Of a stretch of DNA of 7,190 bases, positions 1 to 5,330 are shown one piece after another (the stretch's first letter is position 1; every line of letters begins with the position of its first letter). The stretch is from NCBI GenBank assembly GCA_900764725.1, contig CAAFPB010000246.1, positions 1 through 7,190 of the forward strand. The letters run 5' to 3'. Under the pieces are notes generated by a model. That model made no database searches. It saw only the letters and a program-made list of their open reading frames with translations, and was not told the DNA's origin. Made by a program: the position numbers and the translations under genes. Source of the DNA: an uncultured Catenibacterium sp. GTDB taxonomy: Bacteria; Bacillota_I; Bacilli_A; Erysipelotrichales; Coprobacillaceae.

Positions 1-31
1 ATAACTTATCTATAGCTCTGTGCTTATATGA

Positions 32-37
32 TATAAT
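32..37 (+). promoter_or_regulatory. Extended -10 promoter of the toxin mRNA
   Basis: TATAAT at 32-37 is preceded by TG at 29-30 with one spacer base, which is the extended -10 form (TGnTATAAT). No good -35 is visible at the expected distance (about 9-14, TCTATA), as is common for extended -10 promoters. Transcription should start near 44-46, just before the first 5' hairpin. The direction fits the toxin ORF at 147-263. Confidence 0.7.
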
Positions 38-45
38 TCTTATGT

Positions 46-79
46 GGAACAACCGTATACGGTAGGTGGTTATCCTTGG
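46..79 (+). repeat. 5' hairpin of toxin mRNA, one copy of a dispersed inverted repeat
   Basis: GGAACAACC (46-54) and GGTTATCC (68-75) can fold on each other with a small internal mismatch, giving a hairpin at the predicted 5' end of the toxin transcript. The same two blocks recur in inverted orientation at 317-344: GGTTGTTCC at 336-344 is the exact complement of 46-54, and CCAAGGACAACC at 317-328 is complementary to 68-79 at 11 of 12 positions. The 5' region can therefore pair locally, with the mRNA's own 3' region, or with the antisense RNA. Such alternatives are known in the control of type I toxins. Confidence 0.7.
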
Positions 80-87
80 TCGTTATG

Positions 88-109
88 ACGAAGGTACGCA
101 ACCCTTCGT
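88..109 (+). other. Hairpin in the toxin 5' leader
   Basis: ACGAAGG (88-94) and CCTTCGT (103-109) form a perfect 7-bp stem around an 8-nt loop. It lies between the 5'-terminal hairpin and the toxin ribosome binding site at 133-140. A structured leader is usual for type I toxin mRNAs, where it limits translation. Whether this stem hides the ribosome binding site cannot be judged by eye. Confidence 0.5.
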
Positions 110-146
110 AATTCTTCTCTTAAGTTGAAAACGGAGGTGATGCCTG

Positions 147-263
147 ATGACAACGTATGAAGTAGTCATGATTGTGTTAACATGTTTATCACTTATTATG
201 ACTTTATTAACACTTGTTGTTAGATTACTTCTTATCATTGTTGATAAGAACTTAAAAAAATAA
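147..263 (+). CDS. Small hydrophobic type I toxin peptide (Fst/TxpA/holin-like toxin type)
   Basis: The ORF gives a 38-residue peptide that begins MTTYEVVMIVL, has one hydrophobic segment (about residues 6-32) containing a single Arg at 26, and ends in a charged tail (D33-K38). The MTTYE start followed by one membrane helix and a lysine-rich end is characteristic of the putative holin-like toxins of Firmicutes, related to TxpA/BsrG and more loosely to Fst. Members of that group insert in the membrane when over-produced. The start is fixed by a strong ribosome binding site, GGAGGTGA at 133-140, six bases before ATG 147. A convergent antisense transcription unit covers the 3' end, as in known type I loci. 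Family assignment is by residue pattern only; toxicity is inferred. Confidence 0.8.
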   Translation: MTTYEVVMIVLTCLSLIMTLLTLVVRLLLIIVDKNLKK

Positions 264-300
264 CTACCTCACTTCCTGGAAAAAAGTTTGAGGTAGTTAT
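254..300 (-). terminator. Terminator of the antisense RNA, overlapping the toxin stop codon
   Basis: ATAACTACCTCA (260-271) and TGAGGTAGTTAT (289-300) form a perfect 12-bp stem. On the minus strand it is followed by a run of Ts (complement of the As at 254-260), making a classic intrinsic terminator. On the plus strand the bases after 300 (TCTATCC) contain no T-run, so it is a good terminator only for the antisense RNA. The toxin TAA (261-263) lies in the stem. Confidence 0.85.
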
Positions 301-316
301 TCTATCCAAATAAATC

Positions 317-346
317 CCAAGGACAACCGCTTACTGGTTGTTCCTT
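317..346. repeat. 3' copy of the dispersed inverted repeat; antisense 5' hairpin and possible toxin mRNA terminator
   Basis: AAGGACAACC (319-328) and GGTTGTTCCTT (336-346) form a stem of about 10 bp with one bulged base and a 7-nt loop. On the minus strand it is the 5' hairpin of the antisense RNA and matches the toxin mRNA's 5' hairpin (GGAACAACC identical, GGTTGTCCTTGG 11 of 12). On the plus strand it is followed by the pyrimidine-rich CTTCGTCTTT and may act as a weak terminator or 3' stabilising hairpin of the toxin mRNA. Confidence 0.65.
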
Positions 347-356
347 CTTCGTCTTT

Positions 357-385
357 ATTATAGTTTATGCTCAAATTAAAGTCAA
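357..385 (-). promoter_or_regulatory. Strong sigma-A promoter of the antisense RNA
   Basis: Read on the minus strand, TTGACT (complement of 380-385) and TATAAT (complement of 357-362) are separated by exactly 17 bp. Only one base differs from the sigma-A consensus. Transcription should start near 350 and run toward the toxin gene. It is stronger by inspection than the toxin promoter, as expected when an unstable antisense RNA must be in excess. Confidence 0.85.
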
Positions 386-424
386 CATATGCAAATTATA
401 GCTTATAGAAAGGAATTCTATATT

Positions 425-799
425 ATGAAAAAGATATGTTTGATTATTCTTTCTCTTATTCTTTGTGCCTGTCACACTACACCGCAATTAGAAGGTACAT
501 GGACATGTGAGAAATCTCCATTAGAAAATAAAGATATCTATACTGCTTATCTTACATTAGAAATAGATAAAGACTTATCTTTTAATATGTATGATGCTGA
601 AGCAGGGAATCCTGTCATAAGAGGAAAAATGATCAAGAAAGATGATACGCTTACTCTTCAATGTGATCATCTTGATGATTTTGATCCACCTGCTTCATGG
701 AAATCTATGCAGACTACTGAAACGATTCAATATTACTTCAAGAATAATAAACTGTATCTAAAATATAATAACTCTACATTAGTGTTCTACAAGAAATAG
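425..799 (+). CDS. Small secreted lipoprotein with a possible lipocalin-like domain
   Basis: The 124-residue protein starts with a lipoprotein signal peptide: two lysines, a hydrophobic stretch and the lipobox LCAC, with Cys16 as the predicted lipidated residue. The mature part of about 108 residues begins with LEGTWTCE. A GTW motif followed by alternating hydrophobic strands (TAYLTLEID, TLTLQC, TIQYYF, KLYLKY, STLVFYKK) is typical of small lipocalin-like or DUF5640-like beta domains, but I cannot assign a family firmly. An ATG at 389 is in frame, yet ATG 425 is preferred because it opens a proper signal peptide and has AAAGGA at 409-414 ten bases upstream. No clear promoter is visible. It could have its own weak promoter or receive read-through from the toxin transcript. 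Confidence 0.8.
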   Translation: MKKICLIILSLILCACHTTPQLEGTWTCEKSPLENKDIYTAYLTLEIDKDLSFNMYDAEAGNPVIRGKMIKKDDTLTLQCDHLDDFDPPASWKSMQTTETIQYYFKNNKLYLKYNNSTLVFYKK

Positions 800-822
800 A
801 AGATTATATCTTCTGTTTTTTT
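798..822 (+). terminator. Intrinsic terminator after the small lipoprotein gene
   Basis: AGAAGAT (798-804) and ATCTTCT (808-814) form a 7-bp stem with a 3-nt loop, followed by a T-run at 816-822. The stem starts within the lipoprotein stop codon and overlaps the last codons of the convergent membrane protein gene, whose C-terminal lysines are encoded opposite the T-run. In the minus direction the tail (ATTTCTTG) is poor, so termination there is less certain. Confidence 0.75.
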
Positions 823-1970
823 ATGCTTTTAATTAATGCCCAAAACAATACAATAAGTATAACAGCTGATAGCCAGAACTCTACTTTCATTTCTACAAGT
901 ATGAAACCCACTGAAAAGAGACTGATTAATTGATCAAAGTATTCAGAGATGTTATTAAAGACAGGAATCATCATCATAGCACCTGTTTCTATCATGATGA
1001 TTAGTAAGCATACCACAAGAATTACTATATGATTCAAATGACATACCTGAATAAAGAAATAAAGGTTAATCACCGCAATAATATTCAAGATATGAATCAA
1101 CTGCCCTTTTGGATTTACAAGATAAGAGAGATATCTTGTACTGAATATAATATAAACAGGAAGATAATAAGACAACATTGTCATACTTTCTTTATAGTCC
1201 CCTATTCTATAGGCAAGATAAAAGATAAGTAAACCTACAATGACATCAATGATTAATCCAATCTTACGATTTCTTCTTTTCTTATACAGTTTCATCTCTT
1301 CTAGAGTAAGAGGTGGAAGATGATGTTTTTCTCTTTTACGATTGAATTCTTCATTCTGTTTCTTAAGTATATCATACACATAATCATTAGATTGTGATTG
1401 TGCTTCTTCACTATAGTAGCTGATTGTATTTTGATGTGTATATGTATAATACACTTGATAGAGAGTACCGATAATAAGTAGTACTACACTTATAATAAGA
1501 GGAATCATATAAGGAACTGAAATAGACGGTAATATGAATAGAAGAGCCAATACAATAAAATCTAGTAGAATATTATATCGCTTGTTTTTCATAATTAAGT
1601 CTATAAGAATGACTAGAATCATTGCTTCTACAACCTTTCCTCCTGCATGAGATGTTGGGTTAAGAATAAGATAGAACACATAGTTCCATAAGAAGATTGT
1701 GTATCTAAAGAAGCTGTTCATCCATGTTGTTTTCTTTCCTTGATCATGGAAATAGTTCTTAATGAATGTATCATGATCTTCCTTTATAAGTGTATCTAAT
1801 TCTTTATGATTCATCTGTGCTGTGATTAATAGGTCTAACAAGCTCATAAGTATATCATTCGCATAGAATCCTGGATAATGTCTCTCTTGGGCATATTGAT
1901 ATGCTTTGTCATAGAATGCCTGATAGTCTCCTGTTAATTGATTTCTTAATGTTTTATATTGTGCAATCAT
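804..1970 (-). CDS. PadR-linked polytopic membrane protein with an N-terminal helical DUF1048-like domain
   Basis: The 388-residue protein has two parts. Residues about 1-80 are soluble and helical, with the pattern L..DYQAFYDKAYQY...ILMSLLDLLI...GK-like spacing, then a DHDTFIKNYF stretch. This resembles the DUF1048/DUF1129-type modules found next to PadR regulators, but the assignment is tentative. The remainder has roughly ten hydrophobic segments (about 88-104, 112-127, 133-150, 153-176, 237-257, 264-285, 291-311, 314-337, 346-360 and 364-381), with a charged cytoplasmic-looking loop at 177-236. Its start overlaps the padR stop codon (ATGA, 1967-1970), and GGAGG at 1978-1982 lies inside padR, so the two genes are translationally coupled. 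No transporter or enzyme motif is recognised, and the function is unknown. Confidence 0.8.
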   Translation of the reverse strand: MIAQYKTLRNQLTGDYQAFYDKAYQYAQERHYPGFYANDILMSLLDLLITAQMNHKELDTLIKEDHDTFIKNYFHDQGKKTTWMNSFFRYTIFLWNYVFYLILNPTSHAGGKVVEAMILVILIDLIMKNKRYNILLDFIVLALLFILPSISVPYMIPLIISVVLLIIGTLYQVYYTYTHQNTISYYSEEAQSQSNDYVYDILKKQNEEFNRKREKHHLPPLTLEEMKLYKKRRNRKIGLIIDVIVGLLIFYLAYRIGDYKESMTMLSYYLPVYIIFSTRYLSYLVNPKGQLIHILNIIAVINLYFFIQVCHLNHIVILVVCLLIIMIETGAMMMIPVFNNISEYFDQLISLFSVGFILVEMKVEFWLSAVILIVLFWALIKSIKKQKI

Positions 1971-2287
1971 TCTTTATCCTCCAAAATCTTTTCTACAATA
2001 CCTGTTATCTTATAATAAGAATGTTTAAATTCTTCCAAATAGACTAATCCTTCATCAGTGATCTTATAGTATTTTCTATAAGGTCCTGCTTCTGATTTCA
2101 CTTGTCTACAAGATAAATATCCTTTCTTAGACAAACGTGTTAATATCGGATAGAATGTCCCTTCTCCTACATTCTCAAAGCCACATTCCTCTAGTTTAAC
2201 TAATAGTTCATAACCATATGTTTCCTTATGACTAATAAGAGAAAGAATACATCCTTCCAACATTCCTTTCATCAATTGTGTATCCAT
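1967..2287 (-). CDS. PadR-family transcriptional repressor
   Basis: The 106-residue protein has the full pattern of a small (subfamily 2-like) PadR winged-helix regulator. It begins MDTQLMKGMLEGCILSLI, then YGYEL (24-28), then GEGTFYPILTRLSKKGYL (41-58) forming the recognition helix, then the wing GPYRKYYKITDEG (68-80) and a C-terminal dimerisation helix. The start at 2287 is chosen over an in-frame ATG at 2335 because family members begin just before this helix, AGGTGA lies immediately upstream on the minus strand, and the longer version would translate through the operators. PadR proteins usually repress their own operon and are relieved by a ligand or membrane/drug stress. The co-transcribed target here is the membrane protein downstream. 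Confidence 0.9.
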   Translation of the reverse strand: MDTQLMKGMLEGCILSLISHKETYGYELLVKLEECGFENVGEGTFYPILTRLSKKGYLSCRQVKSEAGPYRKYYKITDEGLVYLEEFKHSYYKITGIVEKILEDKE

Positions 2288-2296
2288 TATGTCACC

Positions 2297-2315
2297 TACT
2301 TTGCAATACAAAGTA
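2297..2315. promoter_or_regulatory. Putative PadR operator 1
   Basis: TACTTTGCAATACAAAGTA is a perfect 7-bp inverted repeat (TACTTTG / CAAAGTA) with a 5-bp centre. It abuts the padR ribosome binding site. Its position between the promoter and the padR start, and a second near-copy 24 bp away, make autorepression by the PadR protein the simplest reading. Confidence 0.7.
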
Positions 2316-2320
2316 TATGC

Positions 2321-2339
2321 TACTTGGTTATACAAAGTA
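2321..2339. promoter_or_regulatory. Putative PadR operator 2
   Basis: TACTTGGTTATACAAAGTA repeats the operator 1 pattern with six of seven arm pairs intact. It is shifted 24 bp upstream with respect to padR, a little over two helical turns, so two dimers could bind on about the same face. It covers the best minus-strand -10 candidate (2327-2332). Confidence 0.6.
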
Positions 2340-2356
2340 AAGAAAAATTATGTAAA
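2327..2356 (-). promoter_or_regulatory. Predicted padR operon promoter
   Basis: On the minus strand TTTACA (complement of 2351-2356) and TATAAC (complement of 2327-2332) lie 18 bp apart. The predicted start, near 2320, falls between the two operators. An alternative -10, TATACT (2312-2317), has a poorer -35. In either case the operators overlap the core promoter. Confidence 0.5.
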
Positions 2357-2365
2357 TAAAAAAAG

Positions 2366-2383
2366 TTCTTAAGTGTTTCTTAA
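2366..2383. promoter_or_regulatory. Direct repeat TTCTTAA with 11-bp period in the divergent intergenic region
   Basis: TTCTTAA occurs at 2366-2372 and again at 2377-2383, exactly one helical turn apart. On the opposite strand this reads TTAAG-N6-TTAAG, which is the spacing used by OmpR-type response regulators such as streptococcal CiaR. It sits about 50 bp upstream of the predicted deacetylase transcription start and just upstream of the minus-strand -35. It could serve either gene, or be chance in AT-rich DNA. Confidence 0.35.
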
Positions 2384-2411
2384 TTTCCACACAAATTACA
2401 CATATTAGATA

Positions 2412-2417
2412 TATAAT
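2412..2417 (+). promoter_or_regulatory. -10 element of the deacetylase gene
   Basis: A perfect TATAAT lies 40 bases before the start codon at 2457. The region 17-19 bp upstream (about 2387-2394, CCACACAA) is not a usable -35. The promoter may therefore need an activator, for which the TTCTTAA direct repeat upstream is a candidate site. Confidence 0.5.
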
Positions 2418-2456
2418 ACGAAATTGTTGAAGATATAAAGTTGAGGGAGAATAGAA

Positions 2457-3869
2457 ATGAAAAAACGTCATTTAAGAAAGAGGGCATATGTCCTATTAGG
2501 CTGTATTGTCGTTTTAGTGCTTGGTATCGGCATTTATTTTATGACACGTCCAGCTGTTAGTTTTAATGAAAGGACACAGGATATTGAAATCAATAGTACT
2601 TACAATCCTATGTCTTTTATTAAAAAAGTAAGAGGTAATAAAAATGATGTGACTGTAGATAATTCTAAAGTTAACGTCAAAAAGCTTGGTAAATATAAGA
2701 TTACTTATACATTAAACAAGAAAGACTATGTATTAAATGTAGAAGTTGTAGATACTAAGAAGCCTACATTTAAGGTAGTGAATAAAGCAGTAGAAATAGG
2801 TACTAAAGTTAAAGCCAGTGAATTTGTGACTGATATTAAAGATGAAACAAAGACTAAGACTTACTTTAAGAAAGATGTTAATTTTGATAAAGAAGGTACA
2901 CAGAAGATTACTGTTGTTGTAGAAGATGAAGGTGGTAATAAGACTGAAAAAGATGTCACAGTAAAGGCTGTAAAGGATACTAAAGCACCATTACTTGCAG
3001 GTCTTCAGAATTATGATACGACTGTAGGTTCTAATATTGATTTCATGAAGGGTATTACTGTAGAAGATGATTTTGATAAAGAACCTAAAGTAACTGTAGA
3101 CAGCAGTAAAGTAGATTTTGGAAAAGCAGGTACTTATAAAGTTGTTTATACAACTAAAGATAAGTCTGGTAATGAAAGAAAGTATACACAGACTGTTGTA
3201 GTAAATAATCCTCGTCCTGCTAATGCAGTAGCACCTACTGGTGAAAAGGTTGTTTATCTTACATTTGATGATGGACCTTCTCAGAATACTCAGCGTGTAT
3301 TAGATATTCTTGATAAATATAATGCGAAAGCTACATTCTTTGTGACTGGTAATGGTCAAAAGTATAACTACTTAATTCAAGAAGCACATAAGAGAGGTAA
3401 TACTATTGCACTTCATACTTATTGTCATGATTATCGTACTGTTTATGCTTCTACTGATGCTTACTTTAATGATTTAAATAAAGTAGGTAATATGGTTAAA
3501 GGTCTTATTGGATTTACTCCACGTTATATTAGATTCCCTGGAGGAAGTTCTAATACAGTTTCTAGACATTATTCTGCAGGTATCATGAGTAATCTTACTA
3601 GAATGGTACAGGAAAAAGGTTATCAGTATTATGACTGGAATGTCAGCAGTGGTGATGCATCAGGTAATAATGTACCTACTGCAAAGTTAATTGCGAATGC
3701 GACTGCATCTCGTAATAATCAGATTATGATCTTATTCCATGATACAGCTGCAAAGAATACAACTGTAGAAGCATTACCTAAAGTAATAGAACATTATCAG
3801 AGCCTTGGTTATACATTCAAGGGTATTGATGATACAACATTCACTCCTCATCAAAGAGTATTAAACTAA
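2457..3869 (+). CDS. Membrane-anchored polysaccharide deacetylase (NodB domain, PgdA-like) with three Ig-like repeats
   Basis: The 470-residue protein has a positively charged N-terminus and a single anchor helix (about 11-29). Three Ig-like repeats follow (about 34-98, 99-172 and 175-250; the last two begin with DTK.P and end in strand-rich VTV/TVVV), then a C-terminal NodB catalytic domain (about 262-460). All five NodB motifs are intact: TFDDGP (269-274, catalytic Asp271 and metal Asp272), HTYCH (320-324, metal ligands His320 and His324), RFPGG (359-363), DWNVSSGD (393-400) and LFHD (426-429, His428). Such enzymes remove acetyl groups from wall N-acetylglucosamine or related glycans outside the cell, as in PgdA-mediated lysozyme resistance. 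The exact substrate is not determined by sequence. The Ig-like repeats probably hold the enzyme away from the membrane. GAGGGAGA (2443-2450) supports ATG 2457. Confidence 0.92.
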   Translation: MKKRHLRKRAYVLLGCIVVLVLGIGIYFMTRPAVSFNERTQDIEINSTYNPMSFIKKVRGNKNDVTVDNSKVNVKKLGKYKITYTLNKKDYVLNVEVVDTKKPTFKVVNKAVEIGTKVKASEFVTDIKDETKTKTYFKKDVNFDKEGTQKITVVVEDEGGNKTEKDVTVKAVKDTKAPLLAGLQNYDTTVGSNIDFMKGITVEDDFDKEPKVTVDSSKVDFGKAGTYKVVYTTKDKSGNERKYTQTVVVNNPRPANAVAPTGEKVVYLTFDDGPSQNTQRVLDILDKYNAKATFFVTGNGQKYNYLIQEAHKRGNTIALHTYCHDYRTVYASTDAYFNDLNKVGNMVKGLIGFTPRYIRFPGGSSNTVSRHYSAGIMSNLTRMVQEKGYQYYDWNVSSGDASGNNVPTAKLIANATASRNNQIMILFHDTAAKNTTVEALPKVIEHYQSLGYTFKGIDDTTFTPHQRVLN

Positions 3870-3890
3870 AGCCTCATTCGAGGCTTTTTT
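3868..3890 (+). terminator. Intrinsic terminator of the deacetylase gene
   Basis: AAAGCCTC (3868-3875) and GAGGCTTT (3880-3887) form an 8-bp stem with a 4-nt loop, followed by Ts to 3890. It begins within the stop codon, so the deacetylase is probably a single-gene transcription unit. Confidence 0.9.
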
Positions 3891-3934
3891 CTTTACTTAA
3901 ATTTTACATAGACTTAAGAAGAACTTTTTGTTGG

Positions 3935-3940
3935 TATGAT
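3935..3940 (+). promoter_or_regulatory. Extended -10 promoter of the phosphoesterase operon
   Basis: TATGAT at 3935-3940 is preceded by TGG (3932-3934), giving a TGn extended -10. The upstream -35 region (ACTTAA, 3912-3917) is weak. The location, between the deacetylase terminator and the phosphoesterase start, is appropriate. Confidence 0.5.
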
Positions 3941-3967
3941 AGACTAAAGACAAAAGAGAGGATGTCT

Positions 3968-4678
3968 ATGATTTATATTACCGGTGATACACATTGTCCC
4001 TTTGATATTTCTAAATTAAAGCCTCATCATTTCCCTGAGGGACAGACACTTACAAAAGAAGATTATGTCATTATATGCGGTGATTTTGGGGCTGTATGGG
4101 ATGATATGTTACCAGATTTATTCTGGCGTAACTGGTTGGATTCACAGCCATGGACTACATTATTTGTGGATGGAAATCATGAGAACTTTGAATTATTAGA
4201 TGATTATCCTGTGTCTAGATGGCATGGTGGAAAGGTTCATTTTATTAAGGATTCTGTGATTCATTTAATGAGAGGACAGATCTATACCATTGAAGGACAG
4301 ACATTCTTTACTTTTGGTGGTGGCTATTCATGTGATATAGAAACACGTGTAGAACATCGTTCATGGTGGCAGCAGGAATTACCTACTACCAAAGAATGGA
4401 ATGAAGCACTCAATAACTTACTTCAATATAACTTTCATGTTGATTATATTATCACACATGATTGTCCATTCTATATTAAAGAACTATTACATACACGTAC
4501 TATTCCTTGTAACCTTAATGACTATACCCTTCCTCATCTAAGAAACATAGATGAAGTTATGGATGATATAGAACAACAGGTCACATATAAACTATGGTTT
4601 TCTGGACATCTCCATATTGATCAAACCATTTATAAACATGTTATTCTCTTTAATACGATTTATTGCTTAGAAAGGTGA
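3968..4678 (+). CDS. Calcineurin-like metallophosphoesterase
   Basis: The 236-residue protein carries the complete metal-binding signature of the calcineurin-like phosphoesterase superfamily: GDTH (Asp7, His9), GDF (Asp39), GNHE (Asn70, His71), THD (His164) and GHLH (His214, His216). These residues form a dinuclear metal centre that hydrolyses phosphomonoesters or phosphodiesters. The substrate cannot be told from sequence. There is no signal peptide or membrane segment, so it is cytoplasmic. ATG 3968 is preferred over ATG 3962 because AGAGAGG (3955-3961) is six bases before the former but abuts the latter. The stop codon lies inside the ribosome binding site of the next gene, so the two proteins are probably made together. 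Confidence 0.9.
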   Translation: MIYITGDTHCPFDISKLKPHHFPEGQTLTKEDYVIICGDFGAVWDDMLPDLFWRNWLDSQPWTTLFVDGNHENFELLDDYPVSRWHGGKVHFIKDSVIHLMRGQIYTIEGQTFFTFGGGYSCDIETRVEHRSWWQQELPTTKEWNEALNNLLQYNFHVDYIITHDCPFYIKELLHTRTIPCNLNDYTLPHLRNIDEVMDDIEQQVTYKLWFSGHLHIDQTIYKHVILFNTIYCLER

Positions 4679-4683
4679 TATAT

Positions 4684-5328
4684 ATGAATCAACGTAAAAC
4701 TGATTTTCTTGATTACTTAAAACATTTAAGTACGACTACTCTTGTACATCAACAGAATTTTATTAATAAATGGTATGATCTCTTTAGTATGTTAGAAGAT
4801 GAACAATATAATTCTATTTCTATGGATGATTTAACTGATGCTGAATATTATGTAATGAACTATTCTATTCCTCATGTAGGAAGCTATAAGGTTTATTTTA
4901 ATATTGATCATGTGATTCAATCAGATGCTTATCAGACATCTACTATACAAGCTATGACTGAAGAAGAATTAGATAGAAATAGAATCAACCACCCTATTCC
5001 TTTTGATATGAACATTTACTTATTAAATCAATTCCAGTGTTCACAAAAGAATATAAAAAGCATTAAATATTATCCAGTCATTACTGATTCCTATATGAGT
5101 AATGGACTCTATACAGTCATTGATGGGAACCATAAACTAGAGATGTCATTAAGAGAACAGGATCTTGTTGAATTTAAGTATATTCCTTTCTATAAATTAA
5201 AACAGGAATGTTATGGCAATATGTTTAGCTATCTATTGCATCATTTCATGAATGAAATGCATATAATCAGTGCTGATCCACAATACTTGCTTAACCAATA
5301 TCCTTCACAAGAAACAATTCGTATATAA
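4684..5328 (+). CDS. Uncharacterised protein with a ParB/sulfiredoxin-like DGNHK motif
   Basis: The 214-residue soluble protein has no recognised full-length family. Residues 143-156 read YTVIDGNHKLEMSL, which closely resembles the core of the ParB/sulfiredoxin fold (hydrophobic-DGxHR-hydrophobic), where the motif binds nucleotide and in some members supports catalysis; here the usual Arg is Lys151. A preceding strand-rich stretch (about 127-134, KYYPVITD) and a following helix fit that fold. The N-terminal half is acidic and helical. There is no visible DNA-binding helix-turn-helix as in true ParB. The start at ATG 4684 is preferred to an in-frame ATG at 4663, because AAGGTGA (4672-4678) lies five bases upstream and the longer form would overlap the phosphoesterase. 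Spacing of five bases after the phosphoesterase stop implies one operon. Confidence 0.75.
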   Translation: MNQRKTDFLDYLKHLSTTTLVHQQNFINKWYDLFSMLEDEQYNSISMDDLTDAEYYVMNYSIPHVGSYKVYFNIDHVIQSDAYQTSTIQAMTEEELDRNRINHPIPFDMNIYLLNQFQCSQKNIKSIKYYPVITDSYMSNGLYTVIDGNHKLEMSLREQDLVEFKYIPFYKLKQECYGNMFSYLLHHFMNEMHIISADPQYLLNQYPSQETIRI

Positions 5329-5330
5329 GA

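Larger units (their letters stand above)
254..350 (-). ncRNA. Predicted antisense RNA antitoxin
   Basis: The minus strand carries a strong promoter (357-385) and, about 100 nt downstream, a 12-bp hairpin followed by seven Ts. This defines a short transcript from about 350 to about 254 with no convincing ORF. It overlaps the toxin mRNA's 3' region and the last two codons plus stop. Its 5' hairpin (344-321) repeats the block found at the 5' end of the toxin mRNA, so it could pair with the leader as well as the 3' end. The arrangement is like the par RNAI/RNAII and txpA/ratA loci. The transcript itself is inferred from promoter and terminator. Confidence 0.75.

Noticed and set aside
53..62. CCGTATACGG palindrome as a separate operator
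   Set aside because: It lies in the loop region of the toxin 5' hairpin and is more simply an alternative RNA fold; no second copy was seen.
260..300. Stem at 260-300 as the toxin mRNA terminator
   Set aside because: The perfect stem is followed on the plus strand by TCTATCC with no T-run, so it is credited only to the antisense RNA.
87..353. GACGAAG (87-93) complementary to CTTCGTC (347-353) as part of the dispersed repeat
   Set aside because: It is not in line with the inverted blocks at 46-79 and 317-344 and is only 7 bp, so it may be chance.
389..424. Upstream in-frame start for the small lipoprotein
   Set aside because: It would put 12 polar residues before a normal lipoprotein signal peptide and has no ribosome binding site; ATG 425 has one.
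1029..1232. A 67-codon plus-strand reading frame
   Set aside because: It lies wholly antisense to the membrane protein gene, has no ribosome binding site, and its protein has no recognisable features. It is a shadow of the opposite strand.
2288..2335. Longer padR start
   Set aside because: The extra residues are encoded by the operator repeats and precede the normal PadR N-terminus; AGGTGA supports ATG at 2287.
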